This document shows positions 54,879-63,713 of a stretch of 64,000 bases of DNA, one piece after another; positions within the stretch are counted from its first letter, which is position 1; the number at the start of each line of letters is the position of its first letter. The translations under genes were made by a program, and so were the position numbers. Source of the stretch: Butyrivibrio sp. MB2005 (GTDB taxonomy: Bacteria; Bacillota; Clostridia; Lachnospirales; Lachnospiraceae); contig NZ_AUJP01000003.1 in NCBI RefSeq assembly GCF_000424285.1, positions 217,581 to 281,580 of the forward strand, written 5' to 3'. A model generated the notes under the pieces. The model had not been told where the DNA came from, ran no database searches, and saw only the letters and a list, made by a program, of their open reading frames with translations.

Positions 54879-56912
54879 ATGATTGATATTAATAGAATAT
54901 GTCCCAACTGCATGAATGAGATACCACAGGAGGATGACTTTTGCACAAATTGCGGGTTTAAAAAAGGAGATACCGTGCCTGCTTCGTCGCATGCCTTAAA
55001 ACCATATACCATCCTGCAGGGAAAATATCTTGTGGGAAAGTCTATCGGTGAGGGCGGTTTTGGAATTACTTATATAGGCTTTGATCTGAACCTTGAGATA
55101 AAGATTGCCATTAAGGAGTTTTATCCCGGCGGTTATGTCAGCAGGGAATCCGAGACGACTTCCAATGTCACGGTCTATACCAATATAGATAAAACCCAGT
55201 ATGACAAGTGGAAAGAGAGCTTTGTCAGGGAGGCCAGAAGCCTTGCGAGATTCTCGGACCTTCCGGGGATTGTTCATGTAAGGGACTTTTTCCAGGAAAA
55301 CAATACTGCGTATATTGTTATGGAGTATGTTAAAGGTATTACTTTAAAGGAATACCTTAAAGAGCATGGTGGAAGGATTGGTGTGCAGGAGACATTTTCC
55401 ATGATGCTTCCTGTTATCCAATCACTTGCAAAGGTTCACGAGGCTCAGATAATACATAGGGATATCAGTCCCGACAATATCATGATTCAGGAGAATGGAC
55501 TGATCAAGCTCATTGATTTCGGTGCTGCCAGGGATTTTGGCGGTACGGATGAAAAGAGCCTGTCTGTGCTGCTTAAACCGGGGTTTGCACCTGAAGAACA
55601 GTACCGCTCAAAGGGAAATCAGGGACCCTGGACAGATGTCTATGCTCTATGCGCCACAATTTACCGCTGTATAACAGGAGAAAAACCACCGGAATCCATG
55701 GAGAGGATGAGGCAGGATACCATAAAACGGCCGTCTTCCTATGGAATACAGATAGAATCCGTGGCGGAAGAAGCAATTATGGCGGGACTTGCGGTCTTTG
55801 CGGAGAATCGTATTAAGACCATGGGGGAACTTGAGGCTAAACTGTATAACGGACAGACAGAGACTGTAGCTTTAAACAATGTCTCTTCCAATATCAATAA
55901 TTCGATTGGAGATGCAAGCGGGAATAAGAAAAAGAGCGGTTCATCTGAAAATAAAAAGTACATTGTAATTGCACTGGGAATTGTCGGTGCATTGGTTATA
56001 GCTATAGTGGGCTTTGTACTGGGAAAACAAAATGGATCCGGTGGTGTGATGGATAATAAGATCGAAGATGTAGCAGAACGTAACACGGATGTGATCGCAC
56101 AGGATGTTGATATACAGAGTGATGCGGATAATACAACAGATGAAGATAATTCCGATAACACCGCTGATGTTACTGAAGATGTAGCGGAAACAGAAAACTC
56201 TGCAGAAGTAGAAGAAACGGCAGAAGCAGAAGAACCGGTGCCTGAAGAAAGTGAGGCTGCAACTGAAGAGACCGCAGAAGAAGCCGATACAGAGATTCAG
56301 ACTGAGGAAACAGATTATGAAGAGGCTCTGTATGAAGAGTTTAAGATAGACAGAAATACTGTTGAGGATTACTCGGCAAATCTGGATCCAAAGAAATACC
56401 TAAGATATGACTCGGGAATGGGAGAGTTTTACTTCTGGTATCCGGCTAATCTGTTTAATGCTGTTTATGTCGATGAATATAGTTATAACAGTACTTACGG
56501 CGAAAATATTAAGACAATTGCGTTTTCAGGAAGCAATGGGGGAGAACTCAGCTTTGCCATGTATAGGAGAACGGATGGAAGATCGGTAGAAGAGTTTTCG
56601 GATATAGTCCATTCAAATGAAGCGAATATGTTTTATGAATCTCAGGACATTCTATATAAGACAGATGCCGATAAGGGCAAGATAGTTGTAACAGGCAATG
56701 CTGATGCAGCCGGAACCTCCATTGTATATGATCTCATTAAAGTAGATGCGGATTATGTATATAGAATGCTTTCTGTTAAGCGTAGCTGGGTGGATGATTT
56801 CGATAAGCTGACATATTCATATGTCGTTGAAAATGAGTATAGAACCTGTGGCTTTTCCGGTTCGACAAAAGCCACACAGACTTGGGAGGAATTCCTTGAG
56901 GCTAATCAATAA
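54879..56912 (+). CDS. zinc-ribbon Ser/Thr kinase with TM helix and unknown outer domain
   Basis: 677 aa. Zinc ribbon (CPNCMNEIPQEDDFCTNCG), kinase (~45-310) with IGEGGFGITYIGFD, IAIKEFYPGGYV, HRDISPDNIMI, LIDFGAARDFGG, and TM ~361-381. The linker (~400-485) is a long Glu/Ala/Thr-rich stretch. The outer ~175 residues form a beta-rich domain (GEFYFWYPANLFNAVY, TIAFSGSNGGELSFAMYR) with no family I recognise; it has the look of small secreted sensor folds. The kinase part is nearly the same as in the two preceding genes. The stop overlaps the next gene, whose start is a TTG 17 bases before it. Confidence 0.9.
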   Translation: MIDINRICPNCMNEIPQEDDFCTNCGFKKGDTVPASSHALKPYTILQGKYLVGKSIGEGGFGITYIGFDLNLEIKIAIKEFYPGGYVSRESETTSNVTVYTNIDKTQYDKWKESFVREARSLARFSDLPGIVHVRDFFQENNTAYIVMEYVKGITLKEYLKEHGGRIGVQETFSMMLPVIQSLAKVHEAQIIHRDISPDNIMIQENGLIKLIDFGAARDFGGTDEKSLSVLLKPGFAPEEQYRSKGNQGPWTDVYALCATIYRCITGEKPPESMERMRQDTIKRPSSYGIQIESVAEEAIMAGLAVFAENRIKTMGELEAKLYNGQTETVALNNVSSNINNSIGDASGNKKKSGSSENKKYIVIALGIVGALVIAIVGFVLGKQNGSGGVMDNKIEDVAERNTDVIAQDVDIQSDADNTTDEDNSDNTADVTEDVAETENSAEVEETAEAEEPVPEESEAATEETAEEADTEIQTEETDYEEALYEEFKIDRNTVEDYSANLDPKKYLRYDSGMGEFYFWYPANLFNAVYVDEYSYNSTYGENIKTIAFSGSNGGELSFAMYRRTDGRSVEEFSDIVHSNEANMFYESQDILYKTDADKGKIVVTGNADAAGTSIVYDLIKVDADYVYRMLSVKRSWVDDFDKLTYSYVVENEYRTCGFSGSTKATQTWEEFLEANQ

Positions 56913-59229
56913 TACCACAAAGAAAAATAGAAAATTGCGAATCATGCAAACATGTGTCTGCATGATTTGTATCTCTGCACTTTTTTTATTCGGCTGTGCC
57001 AAGGCATCGGATAATGAAGATTCAGGTGTAGATTCATTGTTTGAACCTGTCGGAAGTGAACTTGGTGAGACCGTGGACGATGCTGATACCGGAGTGGAAA
57101 CAGATGATGCTATAGATACAGATGTATTATCACCTGAAACTGATAGTGCTGCTGTTGAAGAAATTAAAGAAAATGATGGTCAGGAAGAGGTTAGCGAGTC
57201 TTACGAGAATCTTGAAGAGGATGAATCCATAGAAATAATGGATGAAAGCGTTGACGAATCTGAGACATCATATAACAAAGATCCGGAAGAAGTGCTGGCA
57301 TCTATGTCCTTAAAACAGAAGGTTGCGCAGCTCTTTTTCGTGACCCCGGAGGGGCTGACCGGCTATCAGGAGGTTACCGCATTCGGAGAGGCTTCTAAGA
57401 GAAAATACGATGACATTCCTGTTGGCGGACTTATATATATGGCAAGTAGTCTTAAGGATCCCGGGCAGACCAAAGAAATGCTTAAAAGAACTCAGGACTA
57501 TGTGACTGAAAGCACGGGGATTCCGATTTTCTTAGGGCTCGATGAAGAAGGCGGAAGAGTTTTGCGCATCGGAAGTAATCCGGCCTTCGGAGTAAAAAAA
57601 ATCGATCCTATGTATGAGATTGCTGCTGCCGGTGGCGTAGATGGTGTGAAGGACGCGGCTTCATACATCGGCAATTACCTTGCTGATCTGGGATTTAACA
57701 CTGATTTTGCTCCGGATGCGGATATTCTTACCAATAAGGATAATACCGTAATAGGTGACAGGGCTTTCAGTTCAGACCCGAAAGAGGTATCGGTTATGGC
57801 GAAAACCTATGCCGAAGGTTTGCACAGTGAAGGAATATTTTCATGTTACAAGCATTTTCCGGGACATGGTGATACCAAGGAGGATTCCCATAAAGGGTAT
57901 GCTTATTCCTACAAGACCATGCAGGAACTTGAAGAGTGTGAGCTGGTTCCTTTCTCTGATGGTATAAACGGTTATGCCGATTTTGTGATGGTTGCGCATA
58001 TATCTCTTCCTGAAATATTGGGTGGCGATACGCCGTCCACTCTCAGTTCTGAAATCGTGACAGATCTTCTCAGAAATAAGATGGGATATGAGGGTATCAT
58101 AATCACTGACGCATTAGGAATGGGAGCTATAAGTGAGCATTACACAGCTGAGGAGTCGTCTGTTCTTGCTTTGGAGGCAGGCTGCGACATGCTTCTGATG
58201 GCAGGAGATCTGAAGTCGTCTTACGATGCTGTCCTTAACGCGGTTATGGATGGAAGAATCACAGAGAAGAGGATTGACGAGTCGGTACTGAGGATTCTAA
58301 AGGTAAAGTTTTCCGGAAGAATTAAGTCTTCAGACTCCAGTGATTTATCTGATAGTGAACCATCATCCGATGAAGAAACACTAGCTTACGATAATGAAAA
58401 AAGAACTACTGCTAAAGGATTATCCGTCGGAGATACATTCGAATTTATTGATGTTTATGGTAATAAATATACCTCGAAGGTTGACAGTGGTGTTCCGTTG
58501 ACAGAATATGATCCGGACTATTTTGAGCATAGTGGGGATTATCTGAAGTATTCAGATGATAAATATTCTTCAAGAATGGGCATAGATGTGTCCTATCACA
58601 ACGGTGACATTGACTGGAATAAGGTTAAGGCTGCCGGAATCGATTTTGCATTTATAAGGATTGCTTATCGCGGCTATGGCCAGGAGGGAAAACTTAATAA
58701 GGACTCCAAATTCGAGGATAACTACAAGCAGGCAAAAATCGCAGGTCTGGATGTAGGTGTATATATTTTCTCTCAGGCAATCAATGAAGCGGAAGCAGAG
58801 GAAGAGGCTGATTTCGTCCTTAATATCTTAAATGGCAGGGAGCTGGATCTGCCTGTCGTCTATGACCCTGAAAGTATTCTCATAAAAGGAACTGCTGAGC
58901 CTGACAAGGATGCCAGAACCTATGAAATTTTTGAAAATCGTTCTCAGTTTACTGCAAATACAATCAGTTTTTTCAAAAAGATCAAAGAGTCAGTCTATGA
59001 CTATACTCCCGGAATCTATTCAAATATGCTTTGGGAGGCACATAACCTGAATCTTTCAGAGATACAGGCTGAGTTTTCTAAATCAGGAGATATTCCTGTC
59101 TGGTATGCAGACTATGAAGAACTTCCGCAGACACCCTATAATTTCAATTTCTGGCAATATTCAAGCGAAGCCAAAATTGACGGTGTATCAGGACGGGTGG
59201 ATGTGAATGTGCAGATGATACAGAAATAG
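56896..59229 (+). CDS. lipoprotein with fused GH3 (NagZ-like) and GH25 muramidase domains
   Basis: 777 aa. I choose TTG 56896 because GGGAGGAA precedes it by six bases; the N-terminus then reads as a basic, hydrophobic signal ending FLFGC-A, a lipobox. An acidic linker spans ~40-130. GH3 domain (~130-480): LKQKVAQLFFVTPEG, LGLDEEGGRVLRI, KHFPGHGDTKEDSHKG (catalytic His/Asp motif of NagZ) and ITDALGMGAIS (nucleophile Asp). GH25 domain (~560-777): MGIDVSYHNGDIDWNKV, LPVVYDPES with the acidic pair, FWQYSSEAKIDGVSG. It could remove GlcNAc and cut MurNAc-GlcNAc bonds at the outer membrane face of the cell. Confidence 0.9.
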   Translation: MRLINNTTKKNRKLRIMQTCVCMICISALFLFGCAKASDNEDSGVDSLFEPVGSELGETVDDADTGVETDDAIDTDVLSPETDSAAVEEIKENDGQEEVSESYENLEEDESIEIMDESVDESETSYNKDPEEVLASMSLKQKVAQLFFVTPEGLTGYQEVTAFGEASKRKYDDIPVGGLIYMASSLKDPGQTKEMLKRTQDYVTESTGIPIFLGLDEEGGRVLRIGSNPAFGVKKIDPMYEIAAAGGVDGVKDAASYIGNYLADLGFNTDFAPDADILTNKDNTVIGDRAFSSDPKEVSVMAKTYAEGLHSEGIFSCYKHFPGHGDTKEDSHKGYAYSYKTMQELEECELVPFSDGINGYADFVMVAHISLPEILGGDTPSTLSSEIVTDLLRNKMGYEGIIITDALGMGAISEHYTAEESSVLALEAGCDMLLMAGDLKSSYDAVLNAVMDGRITEKRIDESVLRILKVKFSGRIKSSDSSDLSDSEPSSDEETLAYDNEKRTTAKGLSVGDTFEFIDVYGNKYTSKVDSGVPLTEYDPDYFEHSGDYLKYSDDKYSSRMGIDVSYHNGDIDWNKVKAAGIDFAFIRIAYRGYGQEGKLNKDSKFEDNYKQAKIAGLDVGVYIFSQAINEAEAEEEADFVLNILNGRELDLPVVYDPESILIKGTAEPDKDARTYEIFENRSQFTANTISFFKKIKESVYDYTPGIYSNMLWEAHNLNLSEIQAEFSKSGDIPVWYADYEELPQTPYNFNFWQYSSEAKIDGVSGRVDVNVQMIQK

Positions 59230-59259
59230 TAGGTATATCCTCAGAAAGGATAGAATAAT

Positions 59260-60633
59260 ATGCAATGTATTTACTGCGGAAAAGAAATAAGTGACAATTC
59301 AAAATTTTGTCCCAAGTGTGGAAAAGAGCTAAAGCCTAAAACAAGGGTATGGCCAGGTGCAGCTGATGAAAAAACGGCTAACACTCAAATGGGACAATAC
59401 TCTGCCGGGATGGGAACAAATCCTATGCCGGACTTAAATTCTGCGTTGGGGTCTCAAAAGGTTCAGAATCAGATTCCTTCAAAAATGATAATAGCCATAG
59501 GAATAGGTGTGGTCCTGGTAATCGTTCTCATTGCAGTTTTGATAGTAAGTGGGGGTAAAAGAAATTCCGGGAATGCTGAACCCGTGCAGGAAGATACCAC
59601 TATTGTAGTGGGGGAAAAAGAGCAGGATCTTGGAGATATTGAAAATGAATCTGACGAATTAGGGCAGGAAGAAGCTGATATTGATGAAGATACAGAAGAT
59701 ACAGCAGGCGTTAGTACATCAGATATAACTGAAGTAAACGAAGCTGAGTCCCAGGGTAATGGGAAGGAAAAGAACGATAATGGAATAGAAAATTTGGAAG
59801 TGGATGAACATGATACCACTGTAGATGAGGAGAACACGATTCCCGGATATATGGAAAATCTGCCTGCAATTCTTTTTTCTGTGCGTGTAGCAGCACCTGA
59901 TGGGTATGTAAATTTCAGAGATGGCGCGGGAACAGATTATTATATTATTACTCCGTACAATAATGGAACCATCCTTGACGTTATCGATTTGACTGAAGTT
60001 AACGGTAAAACCTGGTATCAGTGTATAGATTCGTTATTGCAAATAGGATGGGTTGCATCATCTCAGGTTGAGACGATATCAGCTAATAACACATCTTCAG
60101 GTAATGCTGCAAATTATGTGAAGTATGTATCAGTTGAAAACAAATCCGATGATCAGATAAATCAATACTCAATAGTAAGAGGCGTGCGCATGGATGGTAA
60201 GGCAGCCTGGCAATATATCACTGAAGAATACCCCGGTGCAGAACTGAATAGTGCGTCTGTCTGTGTAAATGGAGAACATGTATATATCATTGATGAGAAT
60301 ACATATATTAGGCTGAATAAGCAGACAGGAGAGACAGAGGCTAAGAATCTTTTTACGGAAGAAGGCGGTATAAGCGGAGCCATAATGGCTGCAGATGATA
60401 ACATGAATTTATACGCGATGGGATATTATGATAATTATCTCTACAAGTTTTCAAAGGATGGATCTATTGTCTGGATGTATGACTTTATGGATGAGTATTA
60501 CTGGCCGTTATATTTTCATTTAAATGGTAATGAGCTCATCGTTACATTAGGAATGCATAATGATGAATCCGGAATCAGTGAGGAAGGCAATTTTGAGTGC
60601 AGTATTAACACGGATACTGGAGCAAAGTGGTAA
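59260..60633 (+). CDS. zinc-ribbon / TM protein with SH3-like and beta-propeller-like outer part
   Basis: 457 aa with an AGAAAGGATAG ribosome site. Zinc ribbon at ~3-25 (CIYCGKEISDNSKFCPKCG), TM ~76-99, acidic linker ~105-195, then an SH3-like domain at ~205-270 (DGYVNFRDGAGTDYYIITPY, WYQCIDSLLQIGWVASSQVE), which may bind wall peptides. Residues ~290-457 have repeating strand-turn units with KQTGETEAKNLF and YLYKFSKDGSIVWMYD, as in PQQ-like propeller blades, though too short for a full propeller. Predicted: zinc ribbon inside, the rest outside. It directly follows the GH3-GH25 lipoprotein on the same strand. Confidence 0.8.
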   Translation: MQCIYCGKEISDNSKFCPKCGKELKPKTRVWPGAADEKTANTQMGQYSAGMGTNPMPDLNSALGSQKVQNQIPSKMIIAIGIGVVLVIVLIAVLIVSGGKRNSGNAEPVQEDTTIVVGEKEQDLGDIENESDELGQEEADIDEDTEDTAGVSTSDITEVNEAESQGNGKEKNDNGIENLEVDEHDTTVDEENTIPGYMENLPAILFSVRVAAPDGYVNFRDGAGTDYYIITPYNNGTILDVIDLTEVNGKTWYQCIDSLLQIGWVASSQVETISANNTSSGNAANYVKYVSVENKSDDQINQYSIVRGVRMDGKAAWQYITEEYPGAELNSASVCVNGEHVYIIDENTYIRLNKQTGETEAKNLFTEEGGISGAIMAADDNMNLYAMGYYDNYLYKFSKDGSIVWMYDFMDEYYWPLYFHLNGNELIVTLGMHNDESGISEEGNFECSINTDTGAKW

Positions 60634-60678
60634 TAATGTTACTTGTCTGGGATTTTTGGAATTATGGTGGATTAAATA

Positions 60679-61860
60679 ATGAGAGGATTGTTTTCTACGG
60701 TTATTGTAATTGCTGTTGCTATGGGAGTTATATGTGGATGTACTTCTGAAAAAAGTGATGTGTCAGTTGTTGCACCCGATGGTACTGGAAGTGTTGCCGA
60801 GAGAGAAGAGCCTTCTTTTGGCATTGCAGATGAGCATGCTGTTGAAAACCCAGAAAATGCAATTGCTGATATCTCTGTTGAGGAACCTGATGATATAGAA
60901 AGTGAAGCATCAGATACTGATCCGAAAGAGAATGAGCAGGTGACAGAGTCTATTAATTCAAGTCTTGATTCTATTATAGAGGAACACAACCAAGACACAG
61001 AGTTTGTGAAAATATCAAAGTGTTATATAGATATTATTAGCGATGAAGAATTTGAATGTGATGAATGCGGACTAATTTACTTAGATGATTCAGGATATCC
61101 AAACCTTATTGTGAAAAGTGATCAAGGTCTTTATCCTTTTTATTCGATATATCGGATTGACCATGGAAGCCCGGTCTGTATATATGAAGGAGCCCAAAGT
61201 GGTGGAACACTTATGGGAGCTTCTTATTATGAGAAGCAAGGAATTATTAGTGAGGCAACGCATGGATTTAGATTATTTGGTGTATGTGAATGGGTATCCA
61301 GATTGGTGGATAATGAATTTCAGACGGTTTGCAGAATTGACTATGATGATCCGGAATTCGAGAATATAAGTGAGGATGAAATTGATAGCAAATTAAACTG
61401 GTACATTGAAGTTGATGGACATAAGACATATATGAGCCGGGATGATTGCTATGAAGAAATGAAGAAGTATGAAGGCTATGGTAATCCCAAAGATTTATTT
61501 GATGCTGCCCCTCTTGTATCCAAAGAGTATATGCTTACAAAACTAAAATCCATATATAATACTCAAAATCAAACTGATAATGAAGAAATTGACTTATTAA
61601 AGAAAAATTTAATTTCAGAAGGAATAGACCCAGATTTAATTAGTGATGATACTTATGATATGATAATAAGTGTTATACATAAAAATGGTTATACTCTTAA
61701 CGATATTGAAATAGGAGATTTTTATAATATAGCACATTATGACGAATTAGATGAGGATAGTGAGATAAACGAAGGAATAATTGAACAAATAATAATACCT
61801 GGTAAAAATGAAAACTTTAAAGCAAGTTTAGCAAGGTATTCGAACTCAGGGGAGAAATAA
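60679..61860 (+). CDS. lipoprotein, function unknown
   Basis: 393 aa. The N-terminal signal (RGLFSTVIVIAVAMGVICGC) ends in a lipobox-like ICGC, so it is probably lipid-anchored. An acidic stretch follows to ~100. The middle (~110-290) is a beta-rich domain with a Cys pair (ECDECGLIYLDDSGYPNL) that resembles a WD/FG-type repeat in flavour only. The C-terminal ~100 residues are acidic and helical (EEIDLLKKNLISEGIDPD). No named family. It is part of the same direction of transcription as the preceding gene. Confidence 0.68.
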   Translation: MRGLFSTVIVIAVAMGVICGCTSEKSDVSVVAPDGTGSVAEREEPSFGIADEHAVENPENAIADISVEEPDDIESEASDTDPKENEQVTESINSSLDSIIEEHNQDTEFVKISKCYIDIISDEEFECDECGLIYLDDSGYPNLIVKSDQGLYPFYSIYRIDHGSPVCIYEGAQSGGTLMGASYYEKQGIISEATHGFRLFGVCEWVSRLVDNEFQTVCRIDYDDPEFENISEDEIDSKLNWYIEVDGHKTYMSRDDCYEEMKKYEGYGNPKDLFDAAPLVSKEYMLTKLKSIYNTQNQTDNEEIDLLKKNLISEGIDPDLISDDTYDMIISVIHKNGYTLNDIEIGDFYNIAHYDELDEDSEINEGIIEQIIIPGKNENFKASLARYSNSGEK

Positions 61861-61883
61861 CATGTCTTTAGTTAATCAAATAT

Positions 61884-61905
61884 GACCCTCCAAATTTGGA
61901 GGGTC
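61884..61905 (+). terminator. hairpin after the lipoprotein gene
   Basis: GACCCTCC (61884-61891) and GGAGGGTC (61898-61905) pair perfectly around AAATTT. The base after the stem is not a T-run, so it may act as a weak terminator or processing site. Confidence 0.5.
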
Positions 61906-61961
61906 GTTCAAGTCAGTATGAGAACCCATGATAGCAAGCAGATACCCAATGAGGAAAAGTG

Positions 61962-63617
61962 ATGATTTGCAACCACTGTGGAAAAGAAATAAGTAGTGAC
62001 GCTAAGTTTTGTCCGAAATGCGGAAATAAAATTCAGCCAAGACAAAAAAGCGCATCAAAAAAAGCTATAAGACCTAAAAAAACATCTGCTACCTTGTTAT
62101 CAGTAGTGGCTATCATTGCGGCAGCTGTGGCGGTTGCAGCAGTAATCTTCGCTGTCATCATGATAAAGAACTCCCGCACCAGTGAAGTGGTGCAGGGTGA
62201 TGATAAGTATGGAAACAGTCAGGCGGTTGAGAATCTTATAGAGAAGGCTGAACAAAAACAGGAAGTGAAAGAGGATACTGCTGAACAGAAACAGGAGGTA
62301 AAAGAGAATACTGCTGAGCAGGAAACACAGGAGGAAACAGAAGTAGAGAGCAGAAATATAGACTTTTCAAAGTGTGAAAAGCTTGAGAGTTTTCTTGATC
62401 AAATTGTAACTTTTACTAATAATGAAGATGATTTGGAGTGTTCACTTACGCTTCAAAATCTAAAAGATATATTCGGTTGGACAGGAGGAATTGAAGATTA
62501 TCTTTTTTCAGAAGTGGCATTAAAAATAGATACTGAAACAGAAAAACGGTTTCTAAACAGCCTTGGAGATGAATACATTTACATTAAACAATATCCTTCT
62601 GGTTTTTTTTGGATGGATAAGAATGGCTATTTAAAATACGTAGAATCAGCAATTGGTGATGATAGGTTTTCAAATGATGAATCATATGATGAATTTGTAG
62701 ATATTCAAGGAGAATATTCTTCATTTAGATTTGAGGATTATTGCGTTATTTATGGACCGGATGCCGGTTATATGGGTCCAGGACTTGGCAATTTCATTAG
62801 TGCTGAAAATATAGGAACAGATAAATGGCGGCTGGAATATGAGCTTGTAGACAGTGAAGAGGGGAATTTCTTTGGATATGAACGTACATATTATGATGCA
62901 ACCAGAAGTGAAGAGCCACTTATAGGAAAGGCATATTTTATAGTGATACGAAATGACGAGAGCATCTTTGATGGATTAAGCGTACAGTCAATAAAGTATG
63001 ATTTTGTGGAACCGAAAAGGGATGCAGTAGTAATGGATGCCTTCAAGAGGTTTTTAAATGATGAAGCAAGAGTGTATATTAGGAAGCCAACGCAATATGA
63101 GATTGAAAAATATGGACCTTCAGAAGAAAACTGGTCTGATAGTTTGTTTTCTGAATATTTTGAATGGATAATAGAAGATTTTGGTAAGCCTGCAGCATAC
63201 TTGTATGATGTAGATAATGATCATGAGATGGAGTTATTAATTGATACTATAAGTTACGGATTTACAATAATTGATTGTCGGGGAGATGAGATTTACTTGC
63301 TTGATGAAGGGGACGGGACAGCTTCAGTGTGTTCAATATACAGGGATAAGGCATCTGGAACTGCTTTTGTAGGACATTCGGATTTTTCACATATGGGAAG
63401 ACAATATCTGGACATCACGGAATATGATGGCTCAGGTAATATAGTAAATTCTACTATGAGTTTAAATGCAGACTATTGGGAAAACGAAGATGACTTTGGT
63501 ACTGACAGAGCAGAATATTCATTCAACGGTTATGCGATAACATATGAGAAATATGCCAATTTAAGGGAAATCTATGCACTTGTTGATCCTGAAATGATGA
63601 TAAAAATGGATTATTGA
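61962..63617 (+). CDS. zinc-ribbon / TM protein with acidic repeat and unknown outer domain
   Basis: 551 aa from ATG 61962 (GAGGA six bases upstream); GTG 61959 is an alternative. Zinc ribbon (CNHCGKEISSDAKFCPKCG), TM ~45-70, then a short tandem repeat AEQKQEVKE(D/N)T (~95-120), and an outer region of ~400 residues. Visible stretches include DPLYDVDNDHEMELL-like spacing (D-x-D-x-D, calcium-binding in other proteins), GYMGPGLGNFI and LLDEGDGTASV. I do not recognise a family. It closes the run of zinc-ribbon/TM proteins before the IS element. Confidence 0.72.
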   Translation: MICNHCGKEISSDAKFCPKCGNKIQPRQKSASKKAIRPKKTSATLLSVVAIIAAAVAVAAVIFAVIMIKNSRTSEVVQGDDKYGNSQAVENLIEKAEQKQEVKEDTAEQKQEVKENTAEQETQEETEVESRNIDFSKCEKLESFLDQIVTFTNNEDDLECSLTLQNLKDIFGWTGGIEDYLFSEVALKIDTETEKRFLNSLGDEYIYIKQYPSGFFWMDKNGYLKYVESAIGDDRFSNDESYDEFVDIQGEYSSFRFEDYCVIYGPDAGYMGPGLGNFISAENIGTDKWRLEYELVDSEEGNFFGYERTYYDATRSEEPLIGKAYFIVIRNDESIFDGLSVQSIKYDFVEPKRDAVVMDAFKRFLNDEARVYIRKPTQYEIEKYGPSEENWSDSLFSEYFEWIIEDFGKPAAYLYDVDNDHEMELLIDTISYGFTIIDCRGDEIYLLDEGDGTASVCSIYRDKASGTAFVGHSDFSHMGRQYLDITEYDGSGNIVNSTMSLNADYWENEDDFGTDRAEYSFNGYAITYEKYANLREIYALVDPEMMIKMDY

Positions 63618-63643
63618 CAAATAGGGGCTGTGAAATAATCAGT

Positions 63644-63701
63644 CCATGAAAAAAAGAGAAGTAATAGCTGGAAACAGCCAATTACTTCTCTTTTTTCATG
63701 G
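63644..63701 (+). repeat. long hairpin at the IS element end
   Basis: The arm beginning CCATGAAAAAAAGAGAAGTA (63644-63665) pairs with one ending CTTCTCTTTTTTCATGG (63681-63701) with one A of slippage; a GCTG-GAAA-CAGC hairpin is nested in the loop. It is 12 bases before the transposase ATG. Such a stem would stop outside transcripts from reading into the transposase. Confidence 0.65.
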
Positions 63702-63713
63702 TAAAATATTACC

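Noticed and set aside
44508..63617. Type VI or type VII secretion locus
   Set aside because: FHA, PP2C and kinase genes are shared with such loci, but no sheath, ATPase, EsxA-like or EssC-like gene is present.
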